64,000 bases of DNA from Lachnospiraceae bacterium (GTDB lineage Bacteria; Bacillota; Clostridia; Lachnospirales; Lachnospiraceae): the NCBI GenBank assembly GCA_021770755.1, contig JAETQI010000017.1:1-64000 (forward strand), read 5' to 3'. The notes beneath the pieces were generated by a model. That model saw nothing but the letters and a program-made list of their open reading frames with translations, ran no database searches and had not been told where the DNA came from. Shown piece after piece: positions 7,924 to 16,949 of this stretch. The translations under genes were made by a program, and so were the position numbers. How positions within the stretch are numbered: position 1 is the first letter of the stretch; every line of letters starts with the position of its first letter.

Positions 7924-8500
7924 CATTTATATCATCCGCATCGTCTTCCTTGTCGCCTGACAGCCACTTGTCAAGAAGATGCTCGTCGTTTGTGATCTCG
8001 TACACAGTTACATTGTCGCCTTCCGGTATCTTTTCACCAAGCAGCAGCATCCCGATATACTGGATACTTTCCATAGAATACATATAGTGTTTGTATGCCG
8101 CATCTGCGTAATTTTCTTCAAACACTTCTGATTCAAACGCGGTATGGTAGCAGGCTACCGCCTGTGCCATCTGCTCGCTCGCATTCAGTGCAAGTCCCGG
8201 AACGCTCTCGAACTGGTCGGGTGCCTGATCCTCGGCAAGCCTTGCAAACTCTGCAAATTCCGCCTCCATGCCGTCAAGGATCTCCAAGAGCTCACTGACG
8301 GATTCTCTCTGCCTGACATCAAGATTATTGATCCTCGCGTCCGCCTCCAGTATATAATCCTTAAAATCAGCGACAGAAGAGTAGAAGACCGCAAGCTCCT
8401 GTTCCTTGTCACTCTGATTCCCGCAGCCGGACAGACTGAGCACCCCGGTCAGGGCAGCCGTGACCAGCAGACCTTTTCTGTTGATAATCCATTTGTTCAT
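7901..8500 (-). CDS. Lipoprotein of unknown function
   Basis: A 199-residue protein with a basic N-terminus, a hydrophobic helix and the lipobox LSGC (cysteine 26), so it should be a membrane-anchored surface lipoprotein. The mature part is helical and acidic (YSSVADFKDYILEADARI, LLEILDGMEAEFAEFARLAED), ending in a disordered acidic tail. No known family was recognised; it has the look of a helical-bundle sensor or binding protein. The start is supported by AAAGGA 9 bases upstream. It is divergent from ilvB and shares a 203-base intergenic region with it. Confidence 0.7.
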   Translation of the reverse strand: MNKWIINRKGLLVTAALTGVLSLSGCGNQSDKEQELAVFYSSVADFKDYILEADARINNLDVRQRESVSELLEILDGMEAEFAEFARLAEDQAPDQFESVPGLALNASEQMAQAVACYHTAFESEVFEENYADAAYKHYMYSMESIQYIGMLLLGEKIPEGDNVTVYEITNDEHLLDKWLSGDKEDDADDINENETVSE

Positions 8501-8558
8501 TTCTGTGATTCCTTTGCATGATCCGTTGCTGATGATGGACCTTCATTGCTATTCTTAT

Positions 8559-8587
8559 ACTTTATCATAATACACTCGCAAAAGCAA
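8559..8587 (-). promoter_or_regulatory. Possible promoter of the helical lipoprotein gene
   Basis: On the minus strand TTGCTT (8587-8582), 17 bases and TAAAGT (8564-8559). The -10 is imperfect; an overlapping TATTAT is an alternative. Confidence 0.4.
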
Positions 8588-8635
8588 CTTTTTCATATGT
8601 CAAAATTTATATGTCAAAATTATTTGAAATAATGG

Positions 8636-8664
8636 TTTACTTAATCTGCAATTTTATGTATAAT
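8636..8664 (+). promoter_or_regulatory. Sigma-A promoter of ilvB
   Basis: TTTACT (8636-8641), 17 bases and a perfect TATAAT (8659-8664), about 40 bases before the start codon. Just upstream an ATGTCAAAATT motif is repeated in tandem (about 8597-8620). There is no room for a T-box or long attenuator. Confidence 0.6.
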
Positions 8665-8703
8665 TAAATATGTTTTTGGCAAATCAGAATTGAAAGGATA
8701 AGA

Positions 8704-10332
8704 GTGAACATCATGATCGGTGCTGACGCAATCGTAAAATGTCTCGAGAATGAAGGTGTTACGACGGTATATGGTTATCCCGGTGTAGCGATCTGTCCGT
8801 TTTATAACAGCATTCTCGACTCAACCATCAGAACAATATTAGTGAGAACAGAGCAGAATGCTGCGCATGCAGCGAGCGGAGAAGCCCGAGTCACCGGTAA
8901 AGTCGGCGTGTGCGCTGTCACGAGCGGACCGGGCGCTACCAACCTGATCACAGGGATCGCGACGGCTTTTGCAGACAGCATCCCCATCGTATGTATCTCA
9001 GGACAGGTAAAGAGTGAACAGATCGGAAGCGATGTATTTCAGGAGGCAGATATCACAGGCGCTGTGGAGTCTTTTGTCAAGTACAGCTATCTGATCAAAA
9101 ATGTGGAAGATATCCCGCGCGTGTTCAAGGAAGCCTTCCATATCGCAAACTCCGGGCGGAAGGGACCTGTGCTGATCGATGTTCCCATTGATATACAAAA
9201 TGCAGCCATCAAGAATTTCAAATATCCAGAGGCAGTGAACATCCGCGCTTACAAACCGACTGTAAAAGGAAATCCTGTCCAGATCAAGAAGGTCATCAAA
9301 GAGCTGGAAAAGGCAAAGAGACCGATCATCTGTGCGGGCGGCGGCGTGCATCTGAGCGAGGCGGTTTCAAAACTGCGCACTTTTGCGGACAATTACCGGA
9401 TCCCGGTGGTATCCACCATGATGGGGATCGGCGTTATGCGCACGGAGGATCCGATGTATTTCGGCATGGTCGGCAACAACGGCAAGGCGTATGCAAACCG
9501 CGCCATGAACGAGTCCGATCTTCTGATCATGGTCGGCGCGCGTGTCGCGGACAGGGCGATCAGCCAGCCAGACCTGATCATGACCAACAAGATCCTGATA
9601 CATATTGATGTGGACCCGGCTGAGATCGGCAAGAACGTCGGACCCTCGATCCCGCTCGTGGGCGATGCAGGGCATATCTTTGAAGATATCATGAAAGAGG
9701 AGTTCACCTGTGAGCATGAGGAATGGATCCGGACGCTGGAGGAATACCGTGAGACCATGGTCCAGAAGCGCGATCCAAACCCGGATTATGTGGATCCCGC
9801 AGCGTTTATCACGATGCTCTCCAACGAGATGAAAAATGATGCGGTGTATGTTGCTGATGTAGGACAGAACCAGATATGGAGCTGCAATTACCATATCGTC
9901 AAGGACGGACGTTTTCTGACTTCCGGCGGAATGGGAACCATGGGGTATTCGATCCCCGCTGCCATGGGGGCAAAGCGCGGCGCCATGGACAGGCAGGTCA
10001 TCGCAGTGTGCGGAGACGGTTCGTTCCAGATGTCCATGATGGAGCTTGCAACCATCATGCAGCACCACATTCCGGTGAAGATCATCGTGATCAAGAACAA
10101 CTATCTCGGTATGGTGCGCGAATTCCAGCACTATACCTACAAGGATAATTATTCTGTCGTCGATATCAAGGACGGTACGCCGGATCTCGAGAAGCTTGCC
10201 GCCGCGTATGACATTCCGTTCATCCGGGTGGAAAACATGTCGCACGCACAGGAGAAGATCCGGGAATTATTGGCGGAGGACAACACGATGCTCATGGAGT
10301 GTCTGGTAGATCCGATGGACTTAGTAAAGTAA
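8704..10332 (+). CDS. ilvB: Acetolactate synthase, large (catalytic) subunit
   Basis: A 542-residue ThDP enzyme making 2-acetolactate or 2-aceto-2-hydroxybutyrate, the first common step of valine, leucine and isoleucine synthesis. The N-terminal PYR domain has GYPG and the catalytic glutamate E50 in RTEQNAAHAASG, and the PP domain has the ThDP motif GDG (437-439) to NN (465-466). The block VTSGPGATNLITGIA is diagnostic. GTG at 8704 is preferred because AAGGA lies 5 bases upstream; ATG 8713 is the alternative. It is followed by two genes for regulatory subunits and ilvC. Confidence 0.95.
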   Translation: MNIMIGADAIVKCLENEGVTTVYGYPGVAICPFYNSILDSTIRTILVRTEQNAAHAASGEARVTGKVGVCAVTSGPGATNLITGIATAFADSIPIVCISGQVKSEQIGSDVFQEADITGAVESFVKYSYLIKNVEDIPRVFKEAFHIANSGRKGPVLIDVPIDIQNAAIKNFKYPEAVNIRAYKPTVKGNPVQIKKVIKELEKAKRPIICAGGGVHLSEAVSKLRTFADNYRIPVVSTMMGIGVMRTEDPMYFGMVGNNGKAYANRAMNESDLLIMVGARVADRAISQPDLIMTNKILIHIDVDPAEIGKNVGPSIPLVGDAGHIFEDIMKEEFTCEHEEWIRTLEEYRETMVQKRDPNPDYVDPAAFITMLSNEMKNDAVYVADVGQNQIWSCNYHIVKDGRFLTSGGMGTMGYSIPAAMGAKRGAMDRQVIAVCGDGSFQMSMMELATIMQHHIPVKIIVIKNNYLGMVREFQHYTYKDNYSVVDIKDGTPDLEKLAAAYDIPFIRVENMSHAQEKIRELLAEDNTMLMECLVDPMDLVK

Positions 10333-10349
10333 GGAGGTTTTGTTTTATT

Positions 10350-10832
10350 ATGAAGAAAATATATTCCGTATTGGTAGAAAACAGATCCGGTGTACTCTGC
10401 AAAGTCTCAGGTCTGTTCTCGAGAAGATGCTTTAACATAGACAGCCTGGCGGTGGGAGAGACGGACGATCCGGCAGTTTCCTGCATGACGATCGTAAGCT
10501 CCGGCAACCAGCGGACGATCGAACAGATCGAAAAACAGCTCAACAAGAAGATCGACGTCATCAAGGTAAAGACTTTTGACGAGAAGGACAGCATCAGCAG
10601 GGAGCTTATGCTGATCAAGGTCAAGTACAACAGAGGCACCCGCCGCGACATCATGGAGATCTGCGAGATCATGAAGGCGGATATCGTAGATATGTCGAAC
10701 AACAATATGATCATACAGATCTGTGATATGCCGGAGCGGATCAAGGTCATGCTTGACATGCTCAAATCGATCAGCATCGTAGAAGTGGCAAGGACAGGGA
10801 CATTGGCTTTGCCGAAATGTATTGACAATTAA
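10350..10832 (+). CDS. ilvN: Acetolactate synthase small (regulatory) subunit, first copy
   Basis: A 160-residue ACT-domain protein beginning MKKIYSVLVENRSGVLCKVSGL, the IlvN/IlvH signature, with the second block FNIDSLAVGETDDP. The small subunit activates IlvB and confers valine feedback inhibition. The ATG at 10350 has AAGGAGG about 12 bases upstream and lies 17 bases after the ilvB stop, so the two are co-transcribed. The usual GYNI motif reads CFNI here, and the C-terminal half is more diverged than in the second copy, so its effector response may differ. Confidence 0.9.
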   Translation: MKKIYSVLVENRSGVLCKVSGLFSRRCFNIDSLAVGETDDPAVSCMTIVSSGNQRTIEQIEKQLNKKIDVIKVKTFDEKDSISRELMLIKVKYNRGTRRDIMEICEIMKADIVDMSNNNMIIQICDMPERIKVMLDMLKSISIVEVARTGTLALPKCIDN

Positions 10833-10850
10833 TATCAGAATTGCTAGAAT
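10822..10850 (+). promoter_or_regulatory. Internal sigma-A promoter before the second ilvN
   Basis: A perfect TTGACA (10822-10827), 17 bases and TAGAAT (10845-10850) with an extended TGC. The -35 overlaps the last codons of the first small-subunit gene. Confidence 0.75.
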
Positions 10851-10890
10851 AAAATTTGGTTATTTATGCAATTTAAGGGAGTGTATCTTT

Positions 10891-12509
<1,619 letters not shown>

Positions 12510-12553
12510 AATATATACATAATATTGGATTAATTTGTCAAAAAGTTATTCAA

Positions 12554-12592
12554 AAGGGAGAAATTAGAAACATACGTTTCTTTTTCTCCCTT
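12554..12592 (+). terminator. Likely terminator of ilvC
   Basis: AAGGGAGAAA and TTTCTCCCTT form a 10-base outer stem with an inner GAAAC-atac-GTTTC stem. No T-run follows, so it is weaker than a classical terminator. Confidence 0.55.
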
Positions 12593-12606
12593 ATTGAATT
12601 AATCTG

Positions 12607-12615
12607 TGTTATAAT
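12607..12615 (+). promoter_or_regulatory. Extended -10 promoter of ruvA
   Basis: TGTTATAAT with a perfect TATAAT at 12610-12615 and a TG one base upstream; no good -35 at the expected distance. Confidence 0.45.
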
Positions 12616-12652
12616 AAATATCGTTTTAGAATGTATGGTGGAGGTATGGGAA

Positions 12653-13261
12653 ATGTATGCGTATATCAAAGGTCAGATCGTTGACATCTCGGAGGACAGC
12701 CTGGTGCTGGAATGCAATAATATCGGTTACAATATCAGGATACCTCTGAGTGTGGCAAAACGCCTGCCAGGGATCGGTGCTGCGGTAAAGATCTATACCT
12801 ACACAAGTGTGCGCGAAGATGCCTTCCAGCTATTTGGTTTTCTCTCCAGGGACGATCTGGAGATCTACAAGAAACTGATCGCGGTGAACGGGATCGGTCC
12901 CAAAGGTGCGCTGAGCATCCTGTCGGCTATGAGCGCTGACGACCTTCGGTTTGCCGTGCTCTCCGGAGATGCCAAGGCGATATCCAAGGCTCCGGGAATC
13001 GGCAATAAGTCGGCGGAACGGATCATTCTGGAACTGCGGGACAAGGTTCACCTTATGAGCGGCAATACTTTGGATACCGCTGTCTCTGCTGCGGACATGC
13101 AGTCCGATTCCGAGGCGTTCAACGAGGCTTTAGAAGCGATGACCGCGCTGGGGTATGCCCCGTCGGAGGCACTAAAAGCACTAAAGCAGGTCCAGGTCAC
13201 AGAGGATATGGATTCCGGCGCTGTGCTGAAACAAGCCTTAAAGATTATCAGTACTATGTAA
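12653..13261 (+). CDS. ruvA: Holliday junction branch migration complex subunit RuvA
   Basis: A 202-residue protein that binds four-way junctions as tetramers and loads the RuvB motor. The N-terminus MYAYIKGQIVD is the family start. Two helix-hairpin-helix regions (IAVNGIGPKGALSIL and KAPGIGNKSAERII) and the C-terminal domain that contacts RuvB are present. The start at 12653 follows GGAGG by 9 bases; a more upstream ATG is less likely. ruvB follows. Firmicutes lack RuvC and use RecU, which is encoded at 45026. Confidence 0.95.
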   Translation: MYAYIKGQIVDISEDSLVLECNNIGYNIRIPLSVAKRLPGIGAAVKIYTYTSVREDAFQLFGFLSRDDLEIYKKLIAVNGIGPKGALSILSAMSADDLRFAVLSGDAKAISKAPGIGNKSAERIILELRDKVHLMSGNTLDTAVSAADMQSDSEAFNEALEAMTALGYAPSEALKALKQVQVTEDMDSGAVLKQALKIISTM

Positions 13262-13285
13262 ATGCAAATGTTTTTGGAGGGTTCT

Positions 13286-14284
13286 ATGGCAGCCAGAGTG
13301 ATAGAGACAAAACTTTTGGACGAGGATGTGAAGATCGAGGGGAGTCTTCGTCCCCAGACGCTAAAAGATTATATCGGGCAGAAAAAGGCAAAGGAGATCT
13401 TAAGGGTCTATATTGAAGCTGCAAGGCAGAGGGAGGACTCCCTGGATCATGTCCTGTTTTACGGTCCTCCCGGTCTGGGAAAGACGACGCTTGCCGGAAT
13501 CATCGCAAACGAGATGGGTGTCCATATCAAAGTGACGAGCGGGCCTGCCATTGAGAAACCCGGGGAGATCGCTGCGATCCTGAACGGGCTTCAGGAGGGG
13601 GATATCCTGTTCATCGATGAGATCCACCGGCTGAACCGGCAGGTGGAGGAAGTGCTTTACCCTGCCATGGAGGATTTTGCGATCGATATCATGATCGGGA
13701 AGGGCACGTCTGCGCGTTCCGTGCGTCTTGACCTGCCCCGGTTTACGCTGATCGGAGCCACGACGCGTGCCGGGCTTCTGACTGCGCCGCTGAGAGACCG
13801 TTTTGGCGTCATACAGCACCTTGAATTTTACTCTGTCGACGAGTTGAAGCTCATCATCCAGCACTCGGCGCGCGTGCTGAATGTACAGATCGATGAACAG
13901 GGCGCGCTGGAGCTTGCCAGGCGGAGCCGCGGGACGCCGCGTCTTGCCAACCGCATGCTTCGCAGGGTACGGGACTTTGCGCAGGTAAAATACGATGGTC
14001 GGATCACTCTGGAGGCGGCAAACACGGCGCTTGACATCCTGGATGTCGACAAACTCGGGCTGGATCAGACAGACCGCACGATCCTGATGACAATGATCGA
14101 CCGTTTTAACGGCGGGCCTGTGGGACTGGACACGTTGTCAGCCGCCATCGGGGAGGACAGCGGTACGATCGAGGATGTGTATGAGCCGTATCTGATCAAA
14201 AACGGTTTCATCACACGCACACCGCGCGGCAGAGTCGTGTCTGAACTTACATACCGTCATTTCGGACTTGAAATACCGGAATAG
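13286..14284 (+). CDS. ruvB: Holliday junction helicase RuvB
   Basis: A 332-residue AAA+ motor that drives branch migration with RuvA. Walker A GPPGLGKT is at 60-67, followed by Walker [11 protein letters not shown], sensor GATTRAG and the C-terminal winged helix ([12 protein letters not shown]). The start at 13286 lies 5 bases after GGAGGG; an ATG directly after the ruvA stop lacks a site. It is co-transcribed with ruvA. Length is normal for the family. Confidence 0.97.
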   Translation: MAARVIETKLLDEDVKIEGSLRPQTLKDYIGQKKAKEILRVYIEAARQREDSLDHVLFYGPPGLGKTTLAGIIANEMGVHIKVTSGPAIEKPGEIAAILNGLQEGDILFIDEIHRLNRQVEEVLYPAMEDFAIDIMIGKGTSARSVRLDLPRFTLIGATTRAGLLTAPLRDRFGVIQHLEFYSVDELKLIIQHSARVLNVQIDEQGALELARRSRGTPRLANRMLRRVRDFAQVKYDGRITLEAANTALDILDVDKLGLDQTDRTILMTMIDRFNGGPVGLDTLSAAIGEDSGTIEDVYEPYLIKNGFITRTPRGRVVSELTYRHFGLEIPE

Positions 14285-14297
14285 TTTTTGATATAAT
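14268..14297 (+). promoter_or_regulatory. Promoter before zapA
   Basis: TTGAAA (14268-14273), 18 bases and a perfect TATAAT (14292-14297), overlapping the end of ruvB and about 43 bases before the zapA start. Confidence 0.5.
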
Positions 14298-14339
14298 ATA
14301 AAAAATTTACAATATGCATATTGGAAAGGGGGCAGGATC

Positions 14340-14750
14340 ATGTCTGCCAAAACAGATACAGAAGTGATCATCGGCGGCAAAGTGCTGACCGTCAGCGGTA
14401 ACGAAAGCGCTGAATATCTGCAGAAGGTCGCCGCATATATCAATAATAAGGTCAATGAGTACGCCAAGCTGGATAGTTTTAAGAGACAGTCTGTCGACAA
14501 ACAGAACATGCTGATCCAGTTGAATATCGCCGACGATTATTTTAAAGCCAAAAAACAGATCGAGCTTCTCGAACAGGATCTGAAAGCCAAAGACAATGAG
14601 CTGTATGACCTAAAGCATGAGCTGATCGCCACGCAGATCAAACTCGACAACACCTCAAAATCCTTGAAAGAAGCAAATGATGCTTTGAATGAGAATTCGA
14701 AGCAGATCATCCGGCTCGAGACAGAGTTGAAGGAATCGAAAAAAGCATGA
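14340..14750 (+). CDS. zapA: Cell division protein ZapA-like
   Basis: A 136-residue protein with an N-terminal ZapA fold (TEVIIGGKVLTVSGNESAEY and VAAYINNKV) and a long C-terminal coiled coil from about residue 60. ZapA binds FtsZ and bundles protofilaments at the division site. It is longer than the roughly 85-residue B. subtilis protein but similar to clostridial members. The start at 14340 follows AAGGGGG. Its end overlaps the next gene by 4 bases, so the two are translationally coupled. Confidence 0.8.
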   Translation: MSAKTDTEVIIGGKVLTVSGNESAEYLQKVAAYINNKVNEYAKLDSFKRQSVDKQNMLIQLNIADDYFKAKKQIELLEQDLKAKDNELYDLKHELIATQIKLDNTSKSLKEANDALNENSKQIIRLETELKESKKA

Positions 14751-16948
14751 TGGAACAAAAAGTGGAACTGTTGGCACCTGCCGGCGATTTCGCCTGCTTT
14801 CGCGCCGCGGTCAACGCCGGAGCCGATGCAGTGTATCTGGGCGGAGAGCAGTACGGCGCGCGCGCATATGCCGGAAATTTCTCACCGGATGAGATCATCA
14901 ACGCGCTGCGCATTGCCCATCTGTCTGGCAGGAAGATCTATCTGACTGTCAATACCCTTGTGAAAGAGAGTGAATTTGCCGGTCTGATACCGTATGTCGC
15001 GCCGCTGTACGACGCAGGGCTTGACGGCGTGATCGTACAGGATATCGGCGTACTGAACTGTCTGCGGGAAAGCTTTCCCGGTCTGGCGCTGCATGCGAGC
15101 ACCCAGATGACCATCACCGATGTATACGGTGCGGCGTATCTGCAGCGGCTTGGCGTCTGCCGGGTTGTCCCCGCGCGGGAGCTGTCGCTTGATGAGATCA
15201 GGGGGATCAAGGATCAGACCGGGCTTGAGATCGAGTGCTTTATCCATGGCGCTATGTGTTATGCGTACTCCGGACAATGCCTTTTCAGTTCAATCCTGGG
15301 CGGAAGGAGCGGAAACCGCGGACGCTGTGCAGGTCCGTGCCGCCTGCCTTACACTGACAGAAGGAACCGGACGCAGTATCCGCTCAGTTTAAAAGATATG
15401 TACACGCTTCCGATCCTGCCAGAGCTGATGCAGGCGGGCATCGACTCCTTCAAGATCGAGGGGAGGATGAAAAGTCCCGAGTATGTAGCCGGAGTCACAG
15501 CCATGTACAGGAAATACATCGATCTGTATCTGCAAGATCCCAAAAGGGCCTACAGCGTCACTCCGTCGGACGAACAGGTCATAAGGCAACTGTACATACG
15601 TTCCGACACCTGCACCGGATATTATCAGCGGCACAATGACAGATCCATGGTCACGCTTGGGGAGCCTGGATATTCGGGGAGTTCACCGGCGGTCTTGAAC
15701 GACATTCAGAATCGGTTCATCGCGCACAACGTCCTGCTGCCGGTAACAGGGCATGCAGCGGTACGCGCAGGGGAAACGGCAAAACTGACGCTGGAACACA
15801 ACGGCATATCCGTGACAGTGACGGGAAAAGCGGCAAGCCAGGCAGTGAACAAGCCGCTGAGCCGGGCAGATATCGCACAGAAGCTCGGAAAGCTTGGCGA
15901 TACCAGCTTTACACTCACCGACCTGACGATCGATACGGACGGGGCTTCTTTTATGCCGGTAAGAGAGTTGAACGAGCTGCGGCGCACGGCAGTTTCAGGA
16001 CTGGAAGAAGCGCTCCTAAAGCAGTATGAACTGGATCGAAAGACGGATCATGTCAAAACGGATCGAAAGCCAGCCGGCAGCAGGGCGCGGGGGCGGAAAG
16101 ATGCAGATGCGGAAGTGAACGAGTTCTGTGTATATGTCACTACATACGAACAGCTTCTGACGGTCAGTGCCTTTCCTGGAATACGCAGTCTTTATGTGAA
16201 TGCCGATCTGTTTCATGACAGGATGGAGGCGCTTTCGTCCCTGCAGCCGGGCAAAGAGTACATTCTCGTGCTGCCCCATATATTGCGGAAGCGGACATAT
16301 CCGTATCTTCCGGCTTACGAAAAGCTGCTTGGGAGCGGCAGCTTCTCGGGTGTCATGGTACGGAATTACGGGGAGCTGCAATGGCTGTACGGGATCGGTT
16401 ACGCGGGGAGGATCGAGTCTGATCACACGGTATATGCATGGAACAATGCCTCCCTTGCCTTTCTGGCGGATCAGCTTGACTGCATTACGCTTCCTCTGGA
16501 ACTGAACAGAAAAGAACTGGACAGACTTTCCGCAGACTACAGTACCAGCTTCGTGCTGTATGGATATATTCCGCTGATGTACTCGGCGAACTGTGTCAGA
16601 AAGACATTGGAGCATTGTATAAACGATGTCAGATCCGCAGATAATAAGTATGATCTGACAGACCGCTACCGGAATCCCTTCACAGTGACCCAGAATTGTA
16701 TACACTGTTACAACATCCTGTATAATACAGTACCCTTGTCACTCCATGGACATCTTGATGCGGTTCTGGAAAAAAGAAAATATAACAGGCTGCGGCTTGA
16801 TTTTTCGATCGAGAGTGCGGCGCAGACAAAGGCTGTGCTCAGTTATTACCTAAGCCGGATGACAAAGGTTCCTCATAAGGAGATGCCGCCAGAGGTATTT
16901 CCCTATAAAGAATTTACCAACGGACATTACAAGCGTGGAGTAGAGTAG
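14747..16948 (+). CDS. U32 family peptidase-like protein (RlhA/DUF3656 type)
   Basis: A 733-residue protein. The N-terminal TIM-barrel (LLAPAGDFACFRAAVNAGADAVYLGG) and the cysteine cluster CFIHGAMCYAYSGQC...CAGPCRLPY define the U32 family, with DUF3656-like C-terminal parts. Characterised relatives are prephenate-dependent RNA hydroxylases (TrhP on tRNA, RlhA on 23S rRNA) that use an Fe-S cluster rather than acting as proteases; the long form resembles RlhA. It overlaps zapA by 4 bases, and the division-type SEDS-PBP gene starts 2 bases after its stop. The exact RNA target is inferred, not shown. Confidence 0.85.
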   Translation: MMEQKVELLAPAGDFACFRAAVNAGADAVYLGGEQYGARAYAGNFSPDEIINALRIAHLSGRKIYLTVNTLVKESEFAGLIPYVAPLYDAGLDGVIVQDIGVLNCLRESFPGLALHASTQMTITDVYGAAYLQRLGVCRVVPARELSLDEIRGIKDQTGLEIECFIHGAMCYAYSGQCLFSSILGGRSGNRGRCAGPCRLPYTDRRNRTQYPLSLKDMYTLPILPELMQAGIDSFKIEGRMKSPEYVAGVTAMYRKYIDLYLQDPKRAYSVTPSDEQVIRQLYIRSDTCTGYYQRHNDRSMVTLGEPGYSGSSPAVLNDIQNRFIAHNVLLPVTGHAAVRAGETAKLTLEHNGISVTVTGKAASQAVNKPLSRADIAQKLGKLGDTSFTLTDLTIDTDGASFMPVRELNELRRTAVSGLEEALLKQYELDRKTDHVKTDRKPAGSRARGRKDADAEVNEFCVYVTTYEQLLTVSAFPGIRSLYVNADLFHDRMEALSSLQPGKEYILVLPHILRKRTYPYLPAYEKLLGSGSFSGVMVRNYGELQWLYGIGYAGRIESDHTVYAWNNASLAFLADQLDCITLPLELNRKELDRLSADYSTSFVLYGYIPLMYSANCVRKTLEHCINDVRSADNKYDLTDRYRNPFTVTQNCIHCYNILYNTVPLSLHGHLDAVLEKRKYNRLRLDFSIESAAQTKAVLSYYLSRMTKVPHKEMPPEVFPYKEFTNGHYKRGVE

Positions 16949-16949
16949 A

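Noticed and set aside
8593-8620. Tandem ATGTCAAAATT repeat before ilvB as a regulator site
   Set aside because: Two AT-rich copies are too little to claim a site; noted only in the promoter entry.
9367-10245. A 292-codon open frame antisense to ilvB
   Set aside because: Same reason: a mirror of a conserved coding strand, with unusual His-rich composition.
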